Assembly (NCBI RefSeq): GCF_905171765.1
Contig: NC_053390.1
Location: 209,441,359-209,505,358 of the forward strand
Direction: 5' to 3'
Length of the DNA stretch: 64,000 nt
Source: Bufo bufo
Taxonomy: Eukaryota; Chordata; Amphibia; Anura; Bufonidae
Positions within the stretch are counted from its first letter, which is position 1. Each line of letters starts with the position of its first letter. This document shows, piece by piece, positions 9,791-20,455 of this stretch. The translations under genes and the position numbers were made by a program. The notes under the pieces are model-generated. The model saw only the letters and a list, made by a program, of their open reading frames with translations. It was not told the origin of the DNA and ran no database searches.

Positions 9791-10372
9791 CTGTGTAAAA
9801 ATGTCTGGGTTATCGTCTCACTGAAAGTCACTGAATTGTGAGTGTGTGTGTGAAATGTGACTGAGCAGATAGCACAGACGTCTTCCACACAGCACAGTGC
9901 AGGTTTATTCCACACAGCACAGTGCAGGTTTCTTCCACTCACATGCTCAAAGTCCTGTCAGCTGCCTGCACCCAGACTGTTAGAAGCACCAGCAGGTTGC
10001 ACAGTTTTTAACGAGAAATCATGAATATAATAGTTAAAAAATGCAGTATTACCTAGTACAGCTCTCCTGTGTTGACACCTCACAATTGAACAACTTTGGT
10101 GGTCAAGGATTATCCCAGGAATGGACTCCCAAGGACTGCAGCATTTTGAATAAACGCAGGTTACCTAAAGTCTATAAATGAATCTGCAGTATCTACAAAT
10201 ATCAGGCCTCAACACAGGCTGTAAGACACATTTCTGAGAACTAGGGCAAATTGTGTTTTTTATAGCATCAAATCCTAATCTAGATCAGGGAAGTTATTTG
10301 TGACAGCAGTTATGCCATGATACGTTTATTTGAAGTGATGAGCATATCTTAACAATGAGAAAGTCCAAACTT
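9791..10372. other. No recognisable feature
   Basis: Mixed-composition sequence with a short direct repeat (TTCCACACAGCACAGTGCAG, twice near 9883-9930). I see no exon or transposon end. Confidence 0.4.
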
Positions 10373-10700
10373 AAAGAGGACCTTTCACTAGAATAAAAAA
10401 TGTAAACTAAGCATACAGACATGTAGAGCGGCGCCCAGGGATCCCCCTGCACTTACTATTATCCCTGGGCGCCGCTCCGGTATCTTCATATGTTCGGCTC
10501 AACTGGGTGGAGCCTGCCGGCGTCTCCTTCTCCCATGCTGTAGCGCTGGCCAATCGCAGCGCTCAGCTCATAGCCTGAGAGAAAAAAAAAACCTCTCAGG
10601 CTATGAGCTGAGCGCTGCGATTGGCCAGCGCTACAGCCTGGGAGAATGAGACGCCGGCAGGTTCCCCTGGGTGGAGCCTAACTATGAAGATACCGGAGGC
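10373..10700. mobile_element. Foldback element with 100-bp arms
   Basis: Arms at about 10477-10573 and 10592-10695 are reverse complements (CTATGAGCTGAGCGCTGCGA and complement), meeting at an A-rich loop. A second small hairpin, AGCGGCGCCCAGGGAT and its complement, lies at 10427-10475. The left end AAAGAGGACCTTTCACTAG resembles a terminal repeat common in frog MITEs; the right end is less clear. Confidence 0.65.
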
Positions 10701-11473
10701 TATAACGGGATACTTTATTTCCCCTAACACATCATTCTGTCTTAGGGGAGTTGTCCAAAAAGGAATATTTTTTAGTAAAGAGCTCAGGGTGGATTAAAGA
10801 AAAAAAAACTTAGGGGGTCAGTTATGAAACTGGTGTAAAGTAGAACTGGCTTAGTTGCCCCTAGCAACCAATCAGACTCCTTCTCTTCAATTTCCGAAGG
10901 AGCTGTCCAAAATGAAAGGTGGAATCTTACTTGATACCCTGAAACTCTTGTTTGGATTCCCGCTGGAATGCGTCACATCTGCCTGTATTTTGTTTATGAC
11001 AATAATGTGAAGATTCATTAGCATCAAAAAGTGACTGCTGATCCACTTCTACTTGAGAGGGGATCAGAAAGCAGAGACCAGTGGCGATCTAGTAAGCATC
11101 AGAACAGGGGCAGCAGGGGATCAGTGACATGAGTATTGCTTCTTTTATGTTTTTAACCCACTCTGAGCCCCTTCCTAAAAATGATTCCACACTGGACAAC
11201 CCCTTCAACCCATAAATGTGGTGTCAACACAGCCTTAAGTCCCCTTTACACAGCCTGACCTTTTGTTTCTAATAGTTGCCTGATAATCAGAGTAGGTGAA
11301 AGCTGCATTAACATGTAGCTGCCATCTTCTGGGTCTGAGGACCTGTGCTCAATACCAGGATAAGTTGTTCCTATATGCATTCATTGTTTTTGGGCAGCAG
11401 ATCCCTGTTTACACAGGACTATCTGCTGCCCAGAAACAATGGCTTTGATGTCTGCATCATCATTGCTTTCACC
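10701..11473. other. Mostly unassigned; small MITE remnant
   Basis: Around 10820-10885 the text AACTGGCTTAGTTGCCCCTA and GCAACCAATCAGACTCC matches one half of the MITE at 48955-49125. A short inverted pair (CATTGTTTTTGGGCAGCAG and complement) lies at 11384-11443. No coding signal. Confidence 0.45.
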
Positions 11474-11800
11474 CAGAGGTCGCACTACATTTTTCCGGAA
11501 AAGTAAAAATACTCCTCTTACCATTTTTGAGGAGTATTTTTAGCCAAGGAAGAGTACGAAATTTGCAGTAATTCAAATACATAATATATAGGCCTGCACT
11601 TGCTCACATCGGCATTGGAGGCTCCGTTCGGGACCTCAGTCGCAGTTTCTGTCAAAAAGATCAGACAAAAAAGCCTTGTAGGATTTTGATAAAAAGATGA
11701 GATCCTGAACAGAAACTGAACAGACTCCATTATAGTCAGTGGAGTCTGGTCAGCTCTGTTCCTGTCAGTTACGTGCCAGATCCAGCACTTCTGTTATTTT
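11474..11800 (+). mobile_element. hAT-type terminal segment, second copy
   Basis: Starts CAGAGGTCGCACTAC and continues with the same AGTAAAAATACTCCTC, GAGGAGTATTTTTA and CACTTGCTCACATC blocks as the inverted copy at 7801-8076. The right limit is uncertain; a minisatellite follows at 11870, as in the other copy. Confidence 0.65.
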
Positions 11801-11869
11801 CGTTGGTCTGTTCATTTAACAGAGCACAACAACAGAAATTATATAGGTGCAGTGTGAATGTGGCCTCCC

Positions 11870-12180
11870 ATCAGCTTCTCAAATATACAGTCCCATGTAA
11901 ATAACCACCCCCTTCCATCAGCTTCTCCAACATACAGTCCCATGTAAATAACCACCCCCTCCCATCAGCTTCTCCAACATACAGTCCCATGTTAATAACC
12001 ACCCCTCCTGTCAGCTTCTCCAACATACAGTCCCATGTTAATAACCACCCCTCCTGTCAGCTTCTCCAACATACAGTCCCATGTAAATAACAACCCCTCC
12101 CGTCAGTTTCTCCAACATACAGTCCCATGTAAATAACAACCCCTCCCGTCAGTTTCTCCAACATACAGTCCGTGTGAATA
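11870..12180. repeat. ~56-bp minisatellite
   Basis: Five to six copies of a unit containing CAGCTTCTCCAACATACAGT and CCCATGTAAATAACCACCCC. It follows the hAT-type end at 11474. Confidence 0.85.
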
Positions 12181-12235
12181 ACATTGCTCCCCCCCCCCTC
12201 CAGCATAGGGTTAATAATCCCCTGGGAGGGATCTG

Positions 12236-12345
12236 AAGTGAATGCACAGCAGGTTATGATAGCCAAGTGATAAAGTACAGGGAGGATCCACCATATTGGG
12301 CTGTACTTTATCACTTGGCCATATTAACCTGCTGTGCATTCACTC
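12236..12345. repeat. Short inverted repeat
   Basis: AATGCACAGCAGGTTA and GCCAAGTGATAAAGTACAG on the left are mirrored by CTGTACTTTATCACTTGGC and TAACCTGCTGTGCATT on the right, around a 25-bp loop. Confidence 0.75.
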
Positions 12346-12454
12346 CAGACCCTAGGCCGGCCGACTTATTAGAAGTCTGTGGGTGTCCTAATACCACTCT
12401 ACAACCCGGCGGTTGTATGGAGTGGTAATAAGCCATATATATATATATATATAT

Positions 12455-12664
12455 GCGATGAAAAGAAGGGCAGCACTCCAATAGATAAAAAATGAAAAAC
12501 TTTATTTACCCATAAGGCTGTAGCGACGTTTCCGCTCTTACACAGGAGCCTTCCTCAAGCAGGAGGAAGGCTCCTGTGTAAGAGCCGAAACGTCGCTACA
12601 GCCTTATGGGTAAATAAAGTTTTTCATTTTTTATCTATTGGAGTGCTGCCCTTCTTTTCATCGC
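12455..12664. mobile_element. 210-bp near-perfect palindrome with AAATAAAG motifs
   Basis: The arms begin GCGATGAAAAGAAGGGCAGC and are complementary almost base for base to the centre at about 12559. Each arm contains ACTTTATTTACCCATAAGG and a (G)AAACGTCGCTACAGCC segment. A comparable palindrome is at 31540-31828. It is flanked on the left by an (AT)n run. Confidence 0.85.
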
Positions 12665-12754
12665 TTATATTACATTGGATTGGCTTATATCCACATTGGG
12701 CTTTTTGCACCCTTCATCTACTTTTATCTGTGACGGTGCTGCCATCTCTTTTTT

Positions 12755-12756
<2 letters not shown>

Positions 12757-12806
<50 letters not shown>
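12757..12806. repeat. (AT)n microsatellite
   Basis: About 25 AT dinucleotides. An apparent ORF through it (repeated Ile-Tyr) is not a gene. Confidence 0.95.
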
Positions 12807-12810
<4 letters not shown>

Positions 12811-12846
12811 GTGCATGGACTTATTCTTTTGGATTCTGTACGTTTT

Positions 12847-13192
12847 AGGTCTCATGCACACGGCCGTCCCGTGCATTGTGGACAGCAATTTGCGGTCCCC
12901 AATGCACAGGAAACATCCGTGCGGATTCCGCAGATGGATCCAGACCCATTCAACTTGAATGGGCCTGTGATCCGTCCGCACCCCTGCGGTGCAGAGGAAC
13001 AGAGAGAAACCCCTTGGAAGCACTCTGCAGTGCTTCTGTGCCACCATTACACACCGGACCTTCCGGATTGCAGACCCATTCAAGCAAATGTGTCCGCATC
13101 CATGATGCGGTGAGCACACGGCTGGTGCCCGTATATTGCAGACCCACTGTTTGCAGGCCGCAATATGGGCAACGGCTGTGTGCATGAGGCCT
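12847..13192. mobile_element. ~345-bp MITE, GGTCTCATGCACACGGCC ends
   Basis: The left end AGGTCTCATGCACACGGCCG pairs with the right end CGGCTGTGTGCATGAGGCCT. Internal blocks such as CAGACCCATTCAA appear in both orientations. It is one of a family with members at 26707, 32471, 54306 and 56790. Confidence 0.75.
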
Positions 13193-13308
13193 TAGACAGA
13201 AGAAAATACACAGCATGCGCCATTCCAACCCTCCCCCCTTCCCCCACACCCACCCTGTCTAACATTGTAAAGAAACCAATTTTTTTTTTTATACCCGTGC
13301 TGAACATT

Positions 13309-13468
13309 ATAACCAAGAGTCTGAAGCCTCAGCTGAGCGTTGCTTCCCCTCACTGTTGAGCGCAGTAGTGAAGACGGTCCCATAGACTTTCTATTGAGGC
13401 CATCTTCAGTACTGCACTCAGCAGGGAGGAGAAGTAGCGCTCGGCTGAGGCTTCAGACTCCTGGTTAT
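13309..13468. repeat. 160-bp foldback repeat
   Basis: ATAACCAAGAGTCTGAAGCC on the left mirrors GGCTTCAGACTCCTGGTTAT on the right, and inner parts (GCGCAGTAGTGAAGACGG) also pair. A smaller hairpin (CCAATAACAAAGCTCC and complement) follows at 13630-13674. Confidence 0.7.
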
Positions 13469-13790
13469 AGAGATTAGCGGGGTTCACAAAGCTGTGACCC
13501 CCGCTAAAGCCAACTGCCCACCAAGACCCCTTACCCCACCAAGCACCATCCGGTAAGGATCGTGTGCCGCTGCCAGATTCTTCCCCCTCACTACAGTTTA
13601 GCGTGCTTAATGGTGGGCAGCCCATTCAAACCGACCAATAACAAAGCTCCTTGATGTACGGAGCTTTGTTATTGGTTGTTTCAGGCAGCAGCAGCATCGC
13701 TGCTCTGCCTGCGCCGTTCACAGCACTTACTGCGCTGATGAAAAGCAGGGAAAAGTCTAAGGCATATTGGTACGCCTTAGATTTTTTTTT

Positions 13791-14292
13791 TTAAAGGGAA
13801 CCTGTCATCAACTTTGTGCTGGCCATACTAACAGCAGAATAAAGTAGAGACAGGTGAGATGATTTCAGCGATCTGTCATTTATAAGTTAAAAGTAAGTGG
13901 TTGCCGAGAACCAACATCACAATCATTGCAGACTGAGCCTGGAAAAGAGTCCCGGCCACCTGAGAAGTCATGGTTACTCATGAATTCCTGCTCTCCTGCC
14001 CACCTGCTGATGACGGACAGTCTTCTACCCAGTTGTCTCCCTTTCCCGCTAGGAGAGAACTGCCAATCATCAGCAGATGGACGGGAGAGCAGGAGATTAT
14101 GAATAACCGTGACTCTTCTCAGGTAGATTTGACTCTTTTCAAGGCCTGGGCTGTAATGATTATGATGCTGGTTCTCAGCAACCACTTACTTTTAGCTCAT
14201 GAGTGACACACCGCTGAGATCAGCATTTCTGTTACTATTTTATGCTGCCCTCAGTTACGGTCAGCATAAAAATGATGACAGGTTCCCTTTAA
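13791..14292. mobile_element. 502-bp T2/Kolobok-type MITE
   Basis: Begins TTAAAGGGAACCTGTCATCA and ends TGATGACAGGTTCCCTTTAA. TTAA flanks and a TTAAAGGRR terminus are the described marks of frog T2 MITEs (Kolobok superfamily). Subterminal arms around GAACCAACATCA and TGCTGGTTCTC are also inverted. No transposase. Confidence 0.8.
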
Positions 14293-14481
14293 GGAGTAAA
14301 ATAGCCTGAATAAGCATCTCTGACGCTTGTACAGACATTATTGCGACCTCTGCTTTCACGGACACAGGAAAAAAGGCACCTATTTTCATGGACTTTCTAG
14401 AAATTTCTGGACGGTTGGCAACCATTGACAAACATTGTTTGCCGATAAAAAGGGGCCATTAGCTGTTCTACTCACCGTTAC

Positions 14482-14711
14482 TAAGGCTACTTTCTTGCTC
14501 CGCATCCCAGGATGGAAAGCAATCCGCAGCATTGCTCTCCGGTATGAGTACGGAACGGAATGCATTTTGGAGCATTCCGTTCTGTTCAGTTACGTTTTGT
14601 CCCCATTGACAATGAATAGGGACAAAACAGAAGCGTTTTTTTCTGGTATTGAGACCCTATGACGGATCTCAATACCTGAAAACATTAACGCTAGTGTGAA
14701 AGTAGCCTAAG
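14482..14711. mobile_element. MITE with AAGGCTACTTT ends
   Basis: The left end TAAGGCTACTTTCTTGCTCC and the right end AACGCTAGTGTGAAAGTAGC are worn inverted repeats. Inner segments TTTTGTCCCCATTGACAATG and its partner form a central hairpin. Confidence 0.6.
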
Positions 14712-14889
14712 GCAAGGTGACACATGGTCCTGACCACCAGCATAACTTGCTTTGCTACACTGTTTCCATACCTCCCATGCCCTGCAATGGGAGCCACTGA
14801 AATTGCAAGCTCCAGCGCGCTCCACTGTCTGCCAGCCAGCTGGTGGTTGGGACTCTGTCTTAGTAACGGTAAGATGACACAACCTCTGT

Positions 14890-15430
14890 GTGACAGTATT
14901 AACTGGCAGGGAGGCTGCATTATTTAATGGGGGAAATGTTTTCCGCTGCCATTTTGAAATTTGTCATTGAATTCAGCCCAGGTTTTTCCAATGGAAATAG
15001 GGTCGTATGATATACCTGGGAACACAATGAAAGTGTCAGTTTTGGCATATCTTTTACGTTTAGGAGGTCAAAGTTTTCTAAAGGGCTTTACATGAAGTGT
15101 TCTATGTGTCCACCATTCTACCAGAAGCGTGTGGTTTAATGTTTTAATCCAGTCTTTGTGAACACATTGAAGAACCACATCTGATATTTCTTCACATCAC
15201 TGTAGGATTTGCCATTTCAGGTGAGCCAAATTGTGCAACATGCAAAACTGACACTTCCAGTGTGTTTTTGGGTAACTTATAACCAACATTGATATTTCAC
15301 ATGAGCCCCTTCCCATTAGAAAAACCTGAGCTGAATTCAATATGGTGGATTCAAAATGGCAGCATAAACATTTCCACCTCCAAACAATGCAGCCTCCCTC
15401 CCAATTAATACTTTCACACGTTTGAAGACA
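14890..15430. repeat. Inverted-repeat element, ~140-bp arms about 240 bp apart
   Basis: The left arm (ACTGGCAGGGAGGCTGCATT, then CTGCCATTTTGAA, GAATTCAGCCCAGGTTTTTCC) is mirrored by the right arm (AAAAACCTGAGCTGAATTC, TTCAAAATGGCAGC, AATGCAGCCTCCCTCCCA). The middle (about 15040-15275) is not repetitive here. I do not recognise a superfamily; it could be the remnant of a larger DNA transposon. Confidence 0.65.
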
Positions 15431-15469
15431 ATTTTCTACAAATGACACCGGTTAAAAGGCTGCGTCCAG

Positions 15470-15956
15470 ACTTTTGCCTCACCCCATATTTCTGTATTAC
15501 AGTGCATCATTTTAATATCTTCTCACTTTTATTGATCAAGTATTATTTGGCCCATTCTTCTTGAACAGTTTTGTCACCGCTTTTGTTGTGTTGAAACGTG
15601 TACGAAGTTAAACATTATGAGAAGGGATAATTGAAATGGTTATAAAAACACTGAAGACCCAGCTGGAAAACAGGGGGAATATAGAGGAAAGGTTTCAGTA
15701 TACCTGATCTTTAAGAACAACAGGAGAATGTTCTACAGTGGACAGAAAGTACAGGCTGCATTAGAGAATTCTATAACTCGCCCACCTCCCGATGCCCACA
15801 CACCACCACAAGAGTCCTCTATCTGTTCCTGTTAAAGCCAAGTCAGGCATTCACATTGAAATGACAGGCTGTGCAGAGCAGAATTTTTTCCTGCTCACTT
15901 CAAGGTTACAGAACAGATTTTACATATGCCGTTTACCATTATTTTAAATCAAATCC
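15470..15956. other. No recognisable feature
   Basis: AT-rich sequence between the inverted-repeat element and the poly-A end of the antisense LINE. No exon seen. Confidence 0.4.
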
Positions 15957-16490
15957 TTTTTTTTATTTATTTGACCAGAACAGTGTTACATATACACATC
16001 GAGTTCTAAAATTTAACAGGAAAAAAATCCATTTGATATAATCCTCTGTGTATTGTCAAGTTATTTTATATTTATATAAACAAATATATGTAATTATATA
16101 TAATTCTAGGGAAAACTACCACCCCTTCCTACCCTCCTTTAACCCTTGCCCCCCACCCTTACCCCCACTCACTCCGGCCCAGCAGTTTTATTTCTTTAGA
16201 GCCTAATGTGATTGAGACATCCAGTCACTCCATAGTTTATCAAACTTTTGTGGGCAACCTCTTTTGAGAAATAAAAATTTTTCACACACCAACATATTGG
16301 TGACTTTCATCCGAAATTCCTCTACTGTCGGAGGGCTCGCCTGTATCCAGTGCAGGGCTATTAGTTTTCTAGCAACATATAACAATCTTCCCACCGCTAC
16401 TTTTATATACTCATCTGCCCCAACCTTCGAGACATAGCCTAAGATACATATCTTAGGATCTCTGTCTACCCGCACTGACATTGTCTGATA

Positions 16491-17443
16491 CACTGCCTGT
16501 CCATAAAAAAAAGTCGCCACCTGGATTTAACTAAGCAAATAATTATGAGCCTCCTATTGGATAATTACTGCATGGGTGATTATCTTTCCGCTGGCAACAA
16601 GTTATTTAACCCCAACTGGTGCAATGAGTTGCTTCTCATTTCTTAAACAACCATGTCGAAAGACACATCTCGTGGTCGTGGAAAAGATGTTCGTCTGTTT
16701 GAGAAGGGTCAAATCAATCAAACAGAGAAAACATCTAAGGAGATTGCAGAAACTACTAAAATTGGGTTAAGAACTGTCCAACGCATTATTAAAAACTGGA
16801 AGGATAGTGGGGAAAAAATGTGGCGGGGGAAAAAATCCTAAATGATCGTGATTGTCGACCACTTAAACGTTTGGTGAAATCAAATCGAAGAAAAACAACA
16901 GTAGAACTCAGGGCTATATTTAATAGTCAAAGTAAGAGCATTTCCACACGCACAATGCGAAGGGAACTCAAGGGATTGGGACTGAACAGGTGTTTAGCCG
17001 TAAGAAAACCACTAATCAATGAGGCAAACCAGAAAAAAGGCTTCAATTTGCTAGGGAGCATAAAGATTGGACTCTGGAGCAATGGACGAAGGTCATGTAG
17101 TCTGTTGAGTTAAGATTTACCCTGTTCCAGAGTGATGGGTGCATCAGGGTAAGAAGAGAGGCAGATTAAGTGATGCACCCATCATGCCTAGTGCCTACTG
17201 TACTACCTGAACATACTGAATGACTAGGTTATTCCATCAATGGATTTGTTCTTCCCTGATGGCACGGGCATATTCCAAGATGACAATGCCAGGATTCATC
17301 GGGCTCAAATTGTGAAAGAGTGGTTCAGGGAGCATGATGCATCATTTTCACACATGGATTGGCCACCACAGAGTCCAGACCTTAACCCCATTGAGAATCT
17401 TTTTATTTTTATTTTTTTGGTGGCGACTTTTGGACAGGCAGTG
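16491..17443 (+). mobile_element. Internally deleted Tc1 element (DD36E spacing) nested in the LINE
   Basis: Inverted termini are CACTGCCTGTCCATAAAA and, reverse-complemented, CACTGCCTGTCCAAAAGT, each followed by GTCGCCACC. The flanks are TA dinucleotides (16489-16490, 17444-17445). Joining across it brings the LINE protein back to GILETI-QTMSVRVD. The transposase survives in three pieces: the HTH start (MSKDTSRGRGKDVRLFEKGQ, 16653 on), a middle part (STRTMRRELKGLGLNR), and the end with DDNARIH to DLNPIEN. The last Asp-to-Glu spacing is 36 residues. The central part with the first catalytic Asp is deleted near 17100-17240, so it cannot work. Confidence 0.87.
16653..17400 (+). pseudogene. Tc1 transposase remnant (three pieces)
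   Basis: Reading frame changes at about 16820 and again before 17240. Seen: the paired-like DNA-binding N-terminus (KTSKEIAETTKIGLRTVQRI), then KTTVELRAIF, and the C-terminal catalytic piece with the second Asp and the final Glu (NPIEN). About 400 bp of the normal 1-kb coding sequence are lost. In family terms the spacing suggests DD36E (Incomer-like); that assignment is inference. Confidence 0.8.
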
Positions 17444-18945
17444 TATATTGTCTCCAATATTCCCGTCCAATACCCATCTAGACTTTGACATTGCCACATC
17501 ATATGCAGCAAGTCGACTGGTTCCAGTGCACATCTTGGACATCTTGCGTCACTCCTGACACCAATATGATGTAAAAATATTGGTGTTTTGTACACCCTGT
17601 GTATAATGAATAGTTGGGATAGTTTCCCCTGTTTACTTAACAACACCAGAAGGGGCCACCTCCAGAATTTCTTCCCATTGATCTTGTGGTATTTCCCCTA
17701 TATCTCTCTCCCATTTTTTCATTCATGACAATGGATGGGAATTCAAAAACGTATCCAATAGCAAAGAGTTTAGCGCAGATATCGGGCCTCTCTTGTCTCC
17801 TCCTAAGAGCACCAGTTTTTGGGCTGTCTCTAGTTTAGTAATGCCATAAAAAAATGTAAGCGTAGTATCATACGCATGGCGGAGTTGAAGATACTGATAG
17901 AAACTCTTACAGGGAACCTGAAATTTCTCCTGTATATCCATAAAAGACCTAAACACTCCATTATCTATCAGGTCACCTATCCTAAGGATCCCTTTAGATT
18001 TCCAATCCTGCAGTCCAAACAGTGAAAGAAATTCCGGTAAAAGGGGTTATTCCATATCGGTGATAATTCACTAATGCCCCCATACCCTCTCATTAATTTT
18101 ATGAAATCTGTCCAAAGGTAACCAGACCGGGGCGTTATGGAGTACGTATAAAAGTTGTGGCATCATTACCATCTTGAAGAGATTTACTCTTCCCACAACT
18201 GAGAGAAACAGCTTACACCAGGCTCTAACCTTCCCTCTAAATTTCGCCAAGAGTGGAAACGGGCTCAGCTCCTCATAGTCCATAATCCTGGGTGAAATTT
18301 GTATCCCTAGGTACTTGATCTTCTCAACACATGTTATTTTATTATTGATAACCGTGACAGATACAGCTTGGCCATCTATAGGCATCAATGCCGACTTTTG
18401 CCAATTAATAGTAAGGCCCGATAGCCTACCAAACCTGTCAATAAGAGACACAGTGGCCGATATAGAAGATGACGTATCTCCCAGAAATAAAAGAGTATCA
18501 TCGGCATATTATCCTATTTTATTATGTATCTGGCCGTATTGAAATCCCTTTATATCCGGAGATTTTCGCACTGCTGCCGCCAAAGGCTCAATGGCTATGG
18601 AAAATAATAGGGGTGATAGCGGGCAACCCTGTCTAGTTCCCCTAGCTAATTGAATACAGCTAGACACTCCCCCATTAGCCCTAATCCGTGCCTTCGGGTT
18701 AGAATACAGTACATTTACCCATTTAATAAAGCGGTGTCTAAAACCCATACAGCTCAACGTACCCCAGAGATATCCCCACTCCACGCTATCAAAAGCCTTA
18801 GCAGCATCCAGAGACAGAACAGCTCTATCTCCACAGTTATCCGCAGAGACCTGTAGACTAGTGTATACTCTGTGGATGTTAATAGCTGTAGACTTCTGGG
18901 GCATAAAGCCCATCAGTTTACCATTATTAGCACTATTGAGTCAAT

Positions 18946-20455
18946 TTATTGCGGGCCTCGCAGTGCAGAATTATTGCCAAATATATGCAGAAAAATTAAG
19001 TGGATCAATATGCAACGTTGGTATCGGCTCACATGACAGTATACATTTATAATTCATAGCGAATTACGGCAGATCCTCGACAACTGTGCTAATATGCGCG
19101 TCTCTGTACTGTGATTTTCCAATTACACACATTAATAACCAGCTCAGCAGCCTTCTTCTTATGACTTACATTTACCAGGAAATTAATTTTGGAGTGTTTT
19201 CCTCATTTTTTTCAACTACAGAATGTTATCAAGATCCATGGAAGACTGCCCAGCCTGTTGTCTACATGGCAATCTCAAGCACAATTGCCTAGTACAAGAT
19301 GTAGTTAAAAGCCACAAACCTCCTCAGACATTGTATTTATAGAAGACAAGATTATTTCCCAGCCTTATAGGTAGACTTGGTAGTTATATCTTTTATAAGT
19401 GGGATTCTGTTTACTTTGGATTGACAATATATGGCAGTGCTATGGAATTAATTTGTTCATATCAGTTCTTTCAGTGTAGCATTTCTATTCTATGTAGCAC
19501 TGCTATTCTTCAGCTTGGAGAGGAAATAAAACCAGTATGAAATTTAAAGTTGTATGGGCCTAGATATTGATAACACAGCTCTGTTTGTGACATGTGAGGG
19601 TCTATCTACTGGAACGTCTACCGATCAGAAAATACAGCGCCTGTGTCATCCATGAACTGTCTAGTATCACAGCGTTGTTAGGTAAGCGGGTCCCACTGTC
19701 ACTGAACAGATTTCACTTGGGGCTACTCCTAAGGGCGTTACTCAAGTGGACCCACTGGTCTTCACCTTTTCATCCTATACAGGGATACGGTCTCCGCTGC
19801 AGGGGAACCGCCAGGTTGCTACCTTTTGGAATAGTCTCAGTTCAGTGACAGCTGACCCTCAGGGATCAAGAGACTCTGGTGTGAGGCACCATGGAGTCAT
19901 GCAAAGTCGTAGTAAATGGATAGGCTGAATTCAGGGCAGGCTGTGTGCGCACAGTTTGGTAAATAGTCTAAAGGTCAGGGCTGGCAGCACGGGTTCAGAG
20001 GTCAAGCAGCAAAGCGCAAATCTAGCAAGCAAGCAGAGGGCAGGCATGGGCAAACAGATGCAACTGCTGCACACCTTTGCAAGGAATAGCAAGCTAGGTA
20101 ACCCTTTGCTCAGTACACTCCCAAAGGGGAAGGTTCCCTTATTACTTGAAAGAGGTCAGCCATAGGCCTGGGTAAGATTAGGGTTGTTCTCACGCTGGAA
20201 CTTTGAGAGGAGGACGCACATGCCGTAAGGGCAGGGAGACACAGTCAAGCCGCACATGTCTGGTGGAAGAGGAGGGGCCATCACAAAACTGTTCTGCTGT
20301 GCCCACTGGGAAGATGTAGGTCAGGCACAGACAACTGGAGGCACAACAGCGCCAAGGTGATCATCCTGGCGGCCATACCCGATGGAAGCAGATGGATGCT
20401 GACAGGCACAGACCAACATTGTTACAAGCACAGCTATAGGGCTAAGTTGTAATAT
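18946..20455. other. Mostly unassigned; possible LTR-type relic
   Basis: No exon recognised, including the IFT81 exon expected upstream of 21640. On the minus strand the 19700-20440 part begins TGTAACAATGTTGGTCTGTG and is moderately GC-rich, which could be the edge of an old LTR, but I found no matching second end. Confidence 0.3.

Larger units (their letters stand above)
15957..18945 (-). mobile_element. Tx1/L1-type LINE, 5'-truncated, antisense to IFT81
   Basis: The minus strand carries an L1/Tx1 ORF2 in fragments. The reverse-transcriptase core (18509-18913) has GFMPQKST, LSLDAAKAFDSVEW and GTRQGCPLSPLLFS. A thumb/connection part (18071-18451) has LTINWQKSALMP and KYLGIQISP. A C-terminal CPRCALEPVDLLHMMWQC motif is at 17305-17646. 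The last segment (16203-16520) ends KLWSDWMSQSH and a stop. A T-run at about 15960 is the poly-A tail on the minus strand. The Tyr-Ala-Asp-Asp region is disrupted (near 18500). The endonuclease and 5' end are missing. A Tc1 element interrupts the ORF at 16491-17443. Confidence 0.88.

Noticed and set aside
12643..13185. 153-156-codon ORFs through (AT)n
   Set aside because: They run through a microsatellite into a palindromic MITE; the Ile-Tyr run is repeat-derived.
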